From NCBI GenBank assembly GCA_035610835.1, contig CM069457.1, forward strand, positions 40,465,319-40,529,318: a stretch of 64,000 nucleotides of DNA. The letters run 5' to 3'. The notes below the pieces were generated by a model, which saw only the letters and a program-made list of their open reading frames with translations, had not been told where the DNA came from and did not search any database. How positions within the stretch are numbered: the stretch's first letter is position 1; each line of letters opens with the position of its first letter. Positions 22,670-32,940 of the stretch are shown here, piece by piece. The stretch is from Ophiura sarsii (Eukaryota > Echinodermata > Ophiuroidea > Amphilepidida > Ophiuridae). The position numbers were made by a program, and so were the translations under genes.

Positions 22670-23215
22670 GCTGAAAGGATAATCCTGCTTATAGATGGAC
22701 GTACCAGATATCTGTAGCAATTGTACAATTGCTACAGATATCTGGTATGTCCATCTGTAAGCAGGATTATGCATTCCCTGTGTGGAAGATTAAGGTAATG
22801 TCTTCCATACAGGGGGTGTATGGATTTTAAAATGGAAAATCCTAATGCGACACAGGACTGAGACCCAATGGCACAATTGCTACAGATATCTGGTACGTCC
22901 ATCGATAAGCGGGATTATGCATTCAGCAGTAGACATATCATCACATTATAGAATTGCATTGGTAACTCTATTTGGAATGTGCACTCCCTATGTGGAAGAT
23001 GAAGGTCACATCTTACATAGGGGGTGTATGGATTTCACATGGAATAGCCTGATGCGACCCAATGGTACAATTGCTACAGATATCTGGTACGTCCATCTAT
23101 ATAAGCAGGATTACGCATTCCCTGTGTGGAAGATTAAGGTAATGTCTTCCATACAGGGGGTGTATGGATTTCAAATGGAAAATCCCAATGCGACACAGGA
23201 CTGAGACCCAATGGC
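22670..23215 (+). repeat. Tandem repeats (~147-195 bp) with a palindromic head
   Basis: The unit carries acaattgctacagatatctg, gtacgtccatc...taagcagg, attatgcattc, gtgtatggattt and gcgacacaggactgagaccc. Units start at about 22729, 22871 and 23066. The 5' end is an inverted repeat centred near 22730 (cagatatctgtagcaattgt / acaattgctacagatatctg). A further unit at 25540-25700 lies beyond the CR1 insertion. Confidence 0.85.
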
Positions 23216-23514
23216 CGATAAACATACAATCTCGTACTTTTACCGCAATATAATGATTGAACTGTGAACGTCTACATTTTCCTAGATAGTGTTGGTTACC
23301 AGCAAAAATTTCATTTCAAACTAGTGGAATACGTAGTTTATATGTTCAAGTTTATTTCACGAATGTAATAAGGGCAAATATTGAACAGCTCAGAAGTATG
23401 AAGGATTTTTATGATAAGTGCAAAGTTCACCGCATTGAAAAACTACATCACTCTCGTCTCGGCTACATAACTAGCCTCGTTTTTGGAGCACTAATTGCTC
23501 TGAGCATGCTTTAG
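23216..23514. other. Unassigned sequence between tandem repeat and LINE frame
   Basis: There is no recognised element or exon. It could be part of the LINE 5' region or of an older insertion; it does not encode an endonuclease domain in any frame I could read. Confidence 0.4.
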
Positions 23515-25389
23515 TTGGATAGCACGGCCCTCTTTTTTGAACAAGCACACATTTATAACCAATTGATTAAACAGGCTAAATGTGACTACCATAAGAAGCA
23601 ATTTGATGGTTGCAATTCACGACAACTTTTTCAGAAAGTGAACAAACTTACCTCACCAAAATCTTCAAAAGTTTTACCAACTGAATCTGACGTCCCACTT
23701 GTTGAGCGCTTCTCTAGTTTCTTCGCTGACAAGATTAAACGTATTACTGATGAGCTCCACAAATCTCCTCAAATTCATCTCTCTGTGCAACTTCCTCAAT
23801 CCACCAGTGCTGTTTTGTCCGGGTTTTCCTCACTTTCGGAAGAGTCGGTCAGAAAACTCATTATGAAGTCGCCGTCTACATCATGTGGATTGGATCCAAT
23901 GCCAACTTGGCTTCTGAAACAATTTCTTCCGGAACTTGTTCCCATCATAACAAGAATTGTGAACTCTTCATTGGAAGCAGGCCATTTCCCTGATGCATTG
24001 AAACATGCTCAAATCACACCGCTCATCAAGAAACCTAAATTGGATCGCGAAATCCTAAAAAACTACAGGCCTGTTGCAAATCTTAAGTTTCTTGCCAAGA
24101 CTGTTGAGCGTGCATGTACTGCCCAAATACAAGATTATTTGTCAGAGAACAACCTATATGGAAAAATGCAGAGCGCTTATAGATGTAATCACAGCACAGA
24201 AACAGCACTTCTCTGTGTCTACAATAACTTACTCCTCGCTGCTGACAAGGGTCATGAAGTCATTCTTATTCTATTGGACTACTCCGCTGCTTTCGACACC
24301 ATAAATCACCAAATCCTGTTAGACCGTTTCTCAAATAAATATGGATTTACTGGATCTGCGCTTTCATGGATTAAATCATACTTCACCCATCGTTCACAAT
24401 CTGTTATAATAAATGGTCGCGAGTCATCGGTTCATGTTCCTCAAGAGGGTGTACCTCAAGGGTCAGTACTTGGCCCTTTAGGCTTCACAATGTATTCATC
24501 TCCATTAGAAGATATCATTGATTCTCATGGCATTTCTAAAATGACCTATGCTGATGACACTCAGTTATACATTGTTTTGAAAAATGATGATGACAGAGTA
24601 GGTGCAATATCGAAACTTGAAGCTTGTGTGAAAGATATCAAAACCTGGTCCACAGCTAATGACCTTAAACTGAATGACGACAAAACTGAAGTTCTGCATA
24701 TTACATCTCGCTTTAGAAACAATTCTGTTATTTCATCTATAAACATCAACGATGCTCTAATTGAACCAGCTTCTAATGCCCGCAATCTTGGTATTATTCT
24801 TCAAAATGATCTCATGATGGATGTCCATATCAATAATATTTGTCGTGCGGCCTCTCATGCTCTTTACAAGATAGGTCAAATTCGTCGATACCTTGACCAG
24901 CCAACAACTGAAAGACTAATCCATGCTTTTGTGACATGTCGACTTGATAATTGTAACAGTCTGCTATTTGCTCTTCCTGAAACGCAGATCTCAAAACTTC
25001 AACGCATACAAAATTCAGCTGCTCGACTTGTTACTCTCTCCAAGATTCGCTGTCACATTTCCCCTGTCCTTCGTGACTTACACTGGTTACCAATCAAATC
25101 ACGCATTATGTTCAAGATTCTTCTATTAACTTTTAAATGTTCTCGTGGACTAGCACCTATGTACCTCCAAGATCTCATACAACATTACAAGCCCACACGT
25201 AATCTCCGTTCTCGCTCACAGTATCTTCTTGCTCATGTTTCTTCACCTTCGACATCATATGGACGCCGTTCTTTTCAAGATGCTTCTGCTGAACTTTGGA
25301 ATCAATTACCATATCATGTTAAATCCGCCAAAACTCTTGAACAGTTCAAATCATCGCTAAAAACTTACCTATTTAATGTTAATGCATGA
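23515..25389 (+). CDS. CR1-type LINE reverse transcriptase (624 codons open, 5'-truncated)
   Basis: This is the reverse-transcriptase half of a non-LTR retrotransposon ORF2. The frame is open for 624 codons from a point just after a TAG at 23512-23514. The first codon is TTG, so it is not a genuine start; the element is 5'-truncated and lacks the endonuclease domain. Residues 1-110 are the linker (FFADKIKRI type). The RT follows: LKNYRPVANLKFLAKTVER, motif A LLDYSAAFDTINH with catalytic Asp255, GVPQGSVLGP at 312-321, and YADD at 345-348 with Asp347/348. The C-terminus has the ELWNQLPYHVKSAKTLEQFK block typical of CR1-like elements. All catalytic residues are present and no frameshift is seen, so the insertion is young. 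It would only be expressed as part of a read-through transcript. Confidence 0.93.
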   Translation: MDSTALFFEQAHIYNQLIKQAKCDYHKKQFDGCNSRQLFQKVNKLTSPKSSKVLPTESDVPLVERFSSFFADKIKRITDELHKSPQIHLSVQLPQSTSAVLSGFSSLSEESVRKLIMKSPSTSCGLDPMPTWLLKQFLPELVPIITRIVNSSLEAGHFPDALKHAQITPLIKKPKLDREILKNYRPVANLKFLAKTVERACTAQIQDYLSENNLYGKMQSAYRCNHSTETALLCVYNNLLLAADKGHEVILILLDYSAAFDTINHQILLDRFSNKYGFTGSALSWIKSYFTHRSQSVIINGRESSVHVPQEGVPQGSVLGPLGFTMYSSPLEDIIDSHGISKMTYADDTQLYIVLKNDDDRVGAISKLEACVKDIKTWSTANDLKLNDDKTEVLHITSRFRNNSVISSININDALIEPASNARNLGIILQNDLMMDVHINNICRAASHALYKIGQIRRYLDQPTTERLIHAFVTCRLDNCNSLLFALPETQISKLQRIQNSAARLVTLSKIRCHISPVLRDLHWLPIKSRIMFKILLLTFKCSRGLAPMYLQDLIQHYKPTRNLRSRSQYLLAHVSSPSTSYGRRSFQDASAELWNQLPYHVKSAKTLEQFKSSLKTYLFNVNA

Positions 25390-25532
25390 TTTTCCTTTTT
25401 GTCATGTCTTTTGTTACTACTACATGTATAGTTTTGTATATTTGCGTTTCTGTTTTATTTGTTATAGCGCATAGGGACTTAATTGTGTTATGCGCTCAAT
25501 AAGCATGGTTTTATTATTATTATTATTATTAT
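23515..25532 (+). mobile_element. 5'-truncated CR1-like LINE insertion
   Basis: The element body comprises the RT frame, about 110 bp of 3' UTR with a gcgcatag...tatgcgctc hairpin-like segment, and a terminal (TTA)n tail at 25510-25532. CR1-group LINEs characteristically end in short tandem repeats, not poly(A). The exact 5' junction is unclear. The flanking tandem repeat stops at 23215, and about 300 bp of unassigned sequence precedes the open frame. On the 3' side the flanking repeat resumes within ~20 bp. Confidence 0.85.
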
Positions 25533-25539
25533 CTTTTGC

Positions 25540-25705
25540 CCGTCTATGGGGTGTATGTATTTTAAATGGAAAATCCCAACGCGACACAGGAGACCCAATG
25601 GCATAATTGCAGCCTACAGATATCTAGTATGTCCATCGATAAGCAGGATTATGCATTCAGTAGCAGACATATCATCACATTATAGAATTGCATTGGTAAC
25701 ATCGA
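25540..25705 (+). repeat. Tandem-repeat unit beyond the CR1 insertion
   Basis: The segment ggggtgtatgtattttaaat ... cgcgacacaggagacccaat ... catatcatcacattatagaa matches the 22670-23215 units, so the LINE lies inside the array. Confidence 0.8.
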
Positions 25706-26078
25706 GTATGTCTCCCTCTTTCACATGAAATCACCAATTACGAATAATGTCTCACTACAGATCTGCTAGTGCAGGTATGATATCTAAAAATGTCAATAAC
25801 TTTTTAATTACTATTTTTTACCCAAGATTTTCTATTTATATTATCAAAGAAAAAAATCTTTATACTTCCTTAACCAGTTAACAGTATAAACATAAAAATT
25901 CTCCTCCTGCAAATATAGCAAAATTTAGATACGATGTTGTTGCACTTGACAACCAAATGTCATTCAAATTATGCATATAAATAATATCAAGAATGTTTGC
26001 TCAATATTTGAAAGGACTTTTTTCCAAGATTGAAAAGATCATTGGCCCTACATGTAAGCACTGTGAATATATAGTCTT
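25706..26078. other. No feature recognised
   Basis: AT-rich intron between two tandem arrays. Confidence 0.45.
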
Positions 26079-26935
26079 GTACATTTGACTACACAACATT
26101 TCTTTTGACAAATATCAATTGAACCATCTGTCTTAATGTGACTGTCAGCAATAACGTATGTGTGGGATTGATGAGAGATACTCGTGACATACGATAAGGC
26201 CAAAAGTAAGCAGGAAATAGAAGTTGATCTCCAAGATTTGTCAATGGTTTACCGTTTGTGACCTGATGTTCATTTTACATTCATGTACATTTGATAAATC
26301 ACCATTTCTTTTGACAAATATCAATTTTATTTAAAATGATCAGTCTTAATACGGCTATCAGTAATAACATTTGTGTGGAATTGATGAGGGACACAAATGT
26401 GTCATAATTAATAAGGCCAAAAGTAAGAAAGGAAAAATAGAAAGTGATCTCCCTTGGTTTTTATCACAGATAGATGTGTGTCTGGATAATTTACATTTTA
26501 CATGCTTGTACATTTGATAAATCAACATTTCATTTGACAAATATCAATTTAACCCTAACTCTACCCCCCACTTTTTTCAAAGTGGAAAATCGACCAAAAT
26601 ATCCCCCCGATCCCCCCGGGATTTGATCCAGGGACCTCCAGCACGTGGAGCTTAGGATTCCCCACTACACCACGACTGTCAACGGTAGTCTGCGCAGTGT
26701 ATTGCGCAAACTATATGGATTGGGTCCATTTTTTCATCGAAAAACTTCCACGCCGGGTGGATACCAACGTGCCCAGTCGTGGTATATTGTGGTATATGGT
26801 AGGGTTAGGGTTAATGATCAGTCCCAAGTACAGCTTTCAGTAATAAAATGATTGTGGAAGTGGTGAGGGATACATATCATAAAGAAAAAGATCACGTAAC
26901 AGACGAATAGACGTTTGTCATCCATTGTGATGTGA
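26079..26935 (+). repeat. ~210-bp tandem repeats, three units, third one interrupted
   Basis: Each unit has gtacatttga, acatttcNtttgacaaatatcaatt, cagtcttaaNNNNNctNtcagtaataa, gtggaattgatgagNgatac and aaggccaaaagtaag-type blocks. Units start near 26079, 26285 and 26505. Unit 3 is broken at caattTTAA by the 26553-26810 element and resumes at TTAAtgatcagtc. Confidence 0.8.
26553..26810 (-). mobile_element. CCCTAA-ended TTAA element with tRNA-like core
   Basis: TTAA (26549-26552, 26811-26814) flanks CCCTAACTC...GGGTTAGGG. The minus strand holds a tRNA-like segment (cgtggtgtagtgggg...B box GGATCAAATCC at 26619-26629). It is inserted in unit 3 of a tandem repeat; unit 2 shows the unoccupied site near 26325. 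Confidence 0.8.
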
Positions 26936-26998
26936 TACATTTGGGTATATCCTTGGTGTTAGATATTCATAAGTTAGGCTAGTGTAAAGAGCCCATTA

Positions 26999-27368
26999 GG
27001 CCAACAACAAAAAAGAGTTGACTTGCCCTTTCCGACCGACCCGAATTTTCGGAAATCTAGGGTCGCTATTTTTTTTTTTAAATTTTTTTTTCAAAAAATA
27101 AAATTGAAAAAAATTGAAGAAAAAAGAAAAATTGAAAGAAGCACATAACAATAAAGAAAGATGAAAACGTGTTTTTGAGTAATATCTGCTTGTTTAAAAA
27201 TCAAAACAAATCAAAAAAATTGAAAGAAGAAAAAAAATTGAAAAAAAATCTTTAAAACGTGTTTTTGTGCAGTAAATTTTCAAAAATGTTCAAAAATAAA
27301 AATAAAAATCCGACCGTCCGACCCTGACTTTGACCCTGAAAGGGCAAGTCAACTTCTTTTTTTTTGCC
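26999..27368. mobile_element. Harbinger-like MITE, GGCC ends, 370 bp
   Basis: TTA flanks (26996-26998, 27369-27371) surround the TIR GGCCAACAACAAAAAAGAGT and its complement, extended by tgacttgccctttc/gaaagggcaagtca and ccgaccgacc/gtccgaccc. The interior is a-rich (attgaaaaaaattgaag). No coding capacity. Confidence 0.82.
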
Positions 27369-27492
27369 TTATGGAATAAAAGCTGTATATCCGTCAATAG
27401 AGGATTTTGTGCTAGGTTAATTCCGTGCTGTGTTACACCAAGGATAAACCTACATTTGGGAATGATGCACTACTTTTTGCTATTAGCATCTT

Positions 27493-28041
27493 CAGTCAGT
27501 AAGATCGAATTAAAATATGCGAATTTTTAAATTCGTGTCCGACTATGGGGGCCGCCATTTTGTTTTAAAAGTATATTAGTGTCCCGGATGTACACAGTTA
27601 AGTATATAGCAATTAAAGGGTTCTTTGGCTGCGGGGAAATTCTATTAATTCGGGGTATGTTAAAACTTGTGAATCCGATAGTTAAATGTTTTTACTAACG
27701 TTTCACCGACGGAGAGAAAAATATATCGAAGGAAAAAGGAGTAAAAAGTGATTTTAAACAACAACAAAATGGAACAAATTCGTTTGTGTAAGAGGTGGTT
27801 TTGTCATTAAAAATGATGTCATTCGTTTTTCGGGGTCAATTGAACGCACAAAATATCATTGGAATCGAGTTTAAGTCAAATGTAGTCTATTTAATAATAA
27901 ACTGAGCACTCCATTCAAGAAACGGTAAAAAACAGGCATTATTAGCAGCAACTATAATGGCGTAATCTTAAAATGGCGGCCTCCATGAATTCGCCGCACG
28001 AATTTAAAAAATCATATTTTTTTATTCGATCTTACTAACTG
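27493..28041. mobile_element. CAGT(C/T)AGTAAGATC element, 5-bp duplication, 549 bp
   Basis: ATCTT lies directly outside both ends (27488-27492, 28042-28046). The TIRs run ~75 bp: CAGTCAGTAAGATCGAATTA mirrored by ...attcgatcttactaACTG, with aaattcgtg and gccgccatttt included. No transposase seen. It shares CAGTCAG termini and duplication length with 21365-22028. Confidence 0.83.
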
Positions 28042-28413
28042 ATCTTAGAGCTTGTTTCTACTGGGGAAGATACCGTTAATTACCAGTAAGTTTGCCCTGT
28101 AAGTGGAAACAGCCAGATACCGTTAAGAAGCGATATTTCGGGTAATCCCAAAAACCTTCACAAACCAGGTTTGGAACCGGTAAGAAACGGCAAGTTTCCC
28201 AATAGAAACAGAAAGCTGATTAATCTAACTGGTATGTGCCGTGCGTGAACCGTGTCACGCTGGATTATACACATTGTGAAGCAATCGTTTTCAGATAAGG
28301 GGTGGCATTGTTCGGTATTACAAAAGGTCATTTGTCGTGGTATTTTATATGTTTCATCTGTGTCCCAGCCAGAAAAAAACCACAATTTGACAAAATAGCC
28401 TCACTTAGCTTAA

Positions 28414-28757
28414 AGGTAGATGACCCGATCACATTTTCGTAACACAGAATTATTTCAAACATACGGAGATTTTCATATCATATGAAAGCTCGTATTTTTC
28501 TCATCATCATACTGAAATTTGACGGCCTAAATCGGTATAATTACGGAGAAATTGATGAAATAACGTCGAATTGCCGCGAATGGTGGTAACCACCGATATA
28601 GTTTGTGTACTACTCAATGGGTACAGTTCACAGCATCTTGTGCGTCTAAATAAGAACCATTAGAGCTATGCAACTCAAACTTTGGAACACGACTTTTTTA
28701 AGGATGACCTTTCATGTAGAATAGAAAACTTCAAGTTGAAAATCGGAACATCTACCT
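28414..28757 (+). mobile_element. TTAA element, AGGTAGATG ends, 344 bp
   Basis: TTAA (28410-28413, 28758-28761) flanks AGGTAGATG...CATCTACCT. The 3' ~110 bp (caactcaaactttggaa, ggatgacctttcatgtagaa) recur at 46796-46903, a truncated second copy. No coding region. Confidence 0.8.
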
Positions 28758-28957
28758 TTAAGAGATGCTTACTAAATGTTATTTCTAAGACTAATTATTG
28801 ATTCAATATATATGCACTTGACATTTTTGTGTGACAACGTTGGCAAAAAAGTGCCCTTTCTTTCGGAATCACTGGTAAAGTTGTTTAGCATCCATAACGA
28901 TCTGAACAGTTTTTCAGTTTGATAAAATGCTTTAAAAAATCAATCAGATTAGAACTA

Positions 28958-29623
28958 CAGGGTGAGTCAAAAAGACTGCAATAGTGGAAAGAAGCCATTT
29001 TGTTTTCAAAACCAAAATGAATTTTAAAACTTTTTAAACGTTGCAAGAATGATGTATTTAATCCTAACTTTGTGTGAAAAAATGAAGTCAATATCATTTT
29101 CCGTTTGCCTTTGGTGAACCTTTTGACCAGTGCACCCATTTCACACGTTTGTCCACGAGATACCCAAAATATGCATCAGATCGCAAAATGTGCCTCTCAT
29201 TCAAATTTGGAAACTTTAGTTCATTTGTGATGTTATTGGAATTTGATGCATCCTTTCTTGTTTACATGTGAGTTAGCATAATCAATTATAATCATACCCA
29301 TGCTATGAAAGCGTATAATGTTCTAAATTTTAATAAAAAAATGACATTTTCCATTTTTTTGTTGGCGGGATATTCAAATATGAAAATGCAATGTGTGCCA
29401 TTTCAAATGAAAATCACTGTGCTCGTGGACAAACAGGTAAATTTGGTTGTGCAGCAAAGAGGGTCACCAAAGTCAAACGAAAAATGCGATCGACTTCATT
29501 TTTTCACACAAAGTTAGGATTAAATACATCATTCTTGCAACGTTTAAAAAGTGTTAAAATTCATTTTGGTTTTGAAAACAAAATGGCTTCTTTCCACTAT
29601 TGCAGTCTTTTTGACTCACCCTG
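28958..29623. mobile_element. Tc1/mariner-type MITE, CAGGGTGAGTCAAAAAG ends, 666 bp
   Basis: TA flanks (28956-28957, 29624-29625) surround CAGGGTGAGTCAAAAAGACT and its complement. The long arms match 2299-2730, and about 230 bp of extra centre makes it the fuller member of that family. No transposase remains. Confidence 0.87.
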
Positions 29624-30784
29624 TATAAGGTTTTGAGAGGTTCATGGTTGTGGAGAAAAATGATCGCATAGCTCGTAACTTGTTAACCTCATGGAACAAC
29701 ACTTATCAACCTGGACATGTGCACCTTAACATTATTGAGAACTCTTACAACTGTTGAATCGGACATGAAAAGTACTGATATCAAGATATGAGGGCAAAGT
29801 CAAGTCATGTTTTCATGAAATACGATAGACTCTTGACTGACTCTCTGTATGCTCATCTGCCTGGCGCTAACATACTTGTATGCGTTGTTGTTTTAGTCCT
29901 GGCAGGAATCGGTGGATGAACGGATGAGATGGAGTTGTTTGTGCATTTAGCATCTGAAGAGGATCATAGGAAGTTATTAAGGGTTTAAGGTGGCAACGTA
30001 GGTTTGAATAACATTGGGTAAGGTTGTTCTATTTAGAGAATATAATGACTGTTTAACAACTGTTTTCATAAATTTGTTTTGAAATCAGAGGTTTTTGTTC
30101 AGATCTGAGGAATTGTCCTAATTGAGCGTGCAGCCCTTGAGGAACAGTTCTGAATGACCAGAACAACAATCGAGTATTTCAAAACAATTTCACGAAAACA
30201 GTTGTTAAGCAGTTATTATTCTCATTCATTACTGAAAAAGATGCATATTTATCCAAATCGTGGATTTGTACCGATATAATTGCGCTAATAATTAATTATG
30301 TTTCTGTTTATTTTGTCCACCCCTACTTAGTTATTAAAACCTAAGTTGGGTCATCCCCTCATTAACATTTTTATCATTCAACCAATCAGAAATAAGCTTT
30401 AATCGTGTTTCCTCATAACTCATTGAATATTCAGTTTAGGGGCGTGAGGCTTCAATTTGATTGGTCTGTCAATGAGCAAACAATCGAATACTTTGGCGCG
30501 GTACTTCCGGGCAATTAATAATAACCTGCGCGCGGCGTACGCGTTATCATCATCTACCAATTAATTTGATTGGAATGCACTTGGTACGCAGCTATCGCGA
30601 TTATTCATGAAGTAATGAATATGTATCAATATATTTCACCTTGAGAGATATATACGTTGTTGTTTTAGTTCTGTCAAGAAGATGTTGGATGAACGGATGA
30701 GATGGAGTTGTTTGCGCATTGATATCTGAAGGGGGGGTCATAGAAAGTCAGGTGGCGACAAAGGGCAATCATTTGAGAATATTA

Positions 30785-31085
30785 GGCCAAACAAAAAGTT
30801 TGTCTCAGATGACCCGCGCGCATTCCCGATACCGCCCGCATTAGCTTTTTTTTTATTGGGGGGGGGGGGGGGGGGGGGTTTTCAAGTTGTTTTTTTTCCA
30901 AGTTTTTTTTCAAGTTTTTTTTCTCTTTCAATTTTCTCAAAAAATCTTGCAAAATCCAACTTTTTGACCAAACAAATAACGATCAGGTCTAAATTGAGAG
31001 GAAAAAAAAATGGAAAAAAATCCGCAGACCGCATTAGATTTTCAGTCTCTCATGTCATCTGAGACAAACTTTTTTTTTTTTTTCC
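30785..31085. mobile_element. Harbinger-like MITE with G21 tract
   Basis: TTA (30782-30784, 31086-31088) flanks GGCCAAACAAAAAGTTTGTC and its decayed complement (gagacaaactttttt...CC). The inner block agatgacccgcgcgcattcc is shared with 63296-63550. A 21-base G run (30858-30878) is included. Confidence 0.75.
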
Positions 31086-31964
31086 TTATATATATGTTAT
31101 TTTATTATCAATATGATTATCAATGTCACAAATTGAAAGAGCTCTTATACTTGTTGAGGTAGACATTGTTGTTTTAACCCTCGCAGGAATCAGTGGTTGA
31201 ACAGATGAGGTGGAGTTGTTTGCTCAACAGCAGTATTTGAAGAGGGTCACAGGATGTTATTAAGGGTTTAAGGTGGCAGCATAGGTTTGAATAGTGTTCA
31301 GTTGAGTAAGGCAGCGAAAAAACACCCCCTGTTTTTAAATCTAAAATGTCACAAAAATCTTCAAAAATCAGGATTTTTAAAATTAATTTGTGGGAACATT
31401 ATATATCTACAGATTTTCAGCCAAAAAACAGCTGATTTTACATGATTTGAGAGAAAAAAACTCCAAAAAAAAATTCAAAAAAAAAAAATTCAAAAAAAAA
31501 TTCAAAAAAAGTGGGTCGGTTGGGCCCGTTAAACAGGTTTTTTTAATCCTCGACTAAACTTAAAGGTTTTTTATCGCATATTTCTCTGTGTCACAATGTT
31601 TATAAAGAGCTGGTGTACTTGGTGAGACTAAGTTGTTTGTGCATTAGCATGTGTAGAATTGGTATCGGTCAGACATGAAACGCACCACATCAAGTCATGT
31701 TTTTTTTGTGAAACTGGATAGGCTCTTGAGTGTCTCTCTGGATGATCATCTGCCTGGCTCGTACATACTTGTGGCAGTATACGCTGCCAGCAGGAATCAG
31801 TGGTTGAACGGATGAGATGACATTGTTTGTGCACCAGCAATTGAAGGGGTTATAAGTCAAAAGGGTTTAAGGTAACAGCATAGGTTTGAATAACAATCAG
31901 TTGTTCTATTATCAATGTTTCTCAGGCAGGCTTCCTGTTAAGGTTTGAAAAATGTGCGTCCACG

Positions 31965-32190
31965 TGGACTGGTTGTTAGGGCGCCATCTATTGTCGAAAT
32001 TGTGTCTGACGTCATTCGACGTGTTGCAAATTAATTCCAAGATGGCGGCTCACCAGCCCGTAAACTCGGAAATGAAAATCCGCAGCGAAAATCACATTTT
32101 AGCGAGCATAAGTGTAAGAAAATGCACAGATTTGACTAAATAAACCCATTTCCAGTGAATCTCCACTATAAATTTGCATTAATTTGTTTT
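31965..32190 (+). repeat. Dispersed repeat (inverted partner at 12717-12905)
   Basis: Contains gttagggcgccatctattgt, aagatggcggctcacc and aaatcacattttagcgagca. It is inverted and diverged at 12717-12905. It interrupts the 29.8-32.6 kb repeat field. Confidence 0.65.
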
Positions 32191-32940
32191 CTTCTAAAAG
32201 CTTATTATTATTTTGTCAAACTTTTATTTTCGGGTTTCAGGAACTTGTGCATCCAAAATACCCATGCCTAGAGTTTAAAAAGGCGTCAGAATTTTCAAAA
32301 TCGCGTCTGGACGCAATGACGCACGCACGCCTGTTCTCAGTGCCACAGAACCCACCTACTTGTCGATATACTCGCGCTGTTGTTTTAGCCCTCGCAGGAA
32401 TCGGTGGATGAATGGATGAAATGGAATTGTTTGAGCACTGGCACTTGAAAGTGGATATATGAAGTCATTAAGGGTTTAAGGTGGTAAGACAGGTTTGGAA
32501 ATCAATCAGTTGAGTAATAATTAACTAGAGGCTGTTCTGTATTTCTAAGTGTCACATTTGAAAGAACCTACCTACTTGTGGATATACTTGCATTGTTATT
32601 TTAGCCCTTGCATGTATCAGTAGTTTTAATCATCAGTTGGAGCAAATCCTTTTTTCTTTGGACAATCTAGCTAGATGTGTCTTCTTATTGGCATACAAAG
32701 CGTTATGTCTGAATTAAAATCATATTGACTTGTTGGTTAGTCATGAGAGAGAATTTAGACACGGTATCCGTAGTTGCACATTGTTGGCGTCAGTGGTATG
32801 GGATCTCCCTCCCCTAATATTAGACTTGTGTCGGTTGAAACTTAGAACCATCGGTTGAGACGGCACTGTCGGTTGAGACGGCACTTTCTGTTGTGATTGG
32901 TACTGTCGGTTGAGATTAGACTGTTGGTCATTTAGTTATT

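Larger units (their letters stand above)
29828..32640 (+). repeat. Degenerate field of a repeated gttgttttag...gcaggaatc unit
   Basis: The phrase gttgttttagNcctNgcagg followed by aatcNgtggatgaacggatg and agatggagttgtttg recurs near 29886, 30658, 31168, 31785, 32378 and 32603. Several copies are followed by ttattaagggtttaaggtgg. Spacing is irregular (220-770 bp) because other elements have inserted between copies. No conserved open frame links them. Confidence 0.7.
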
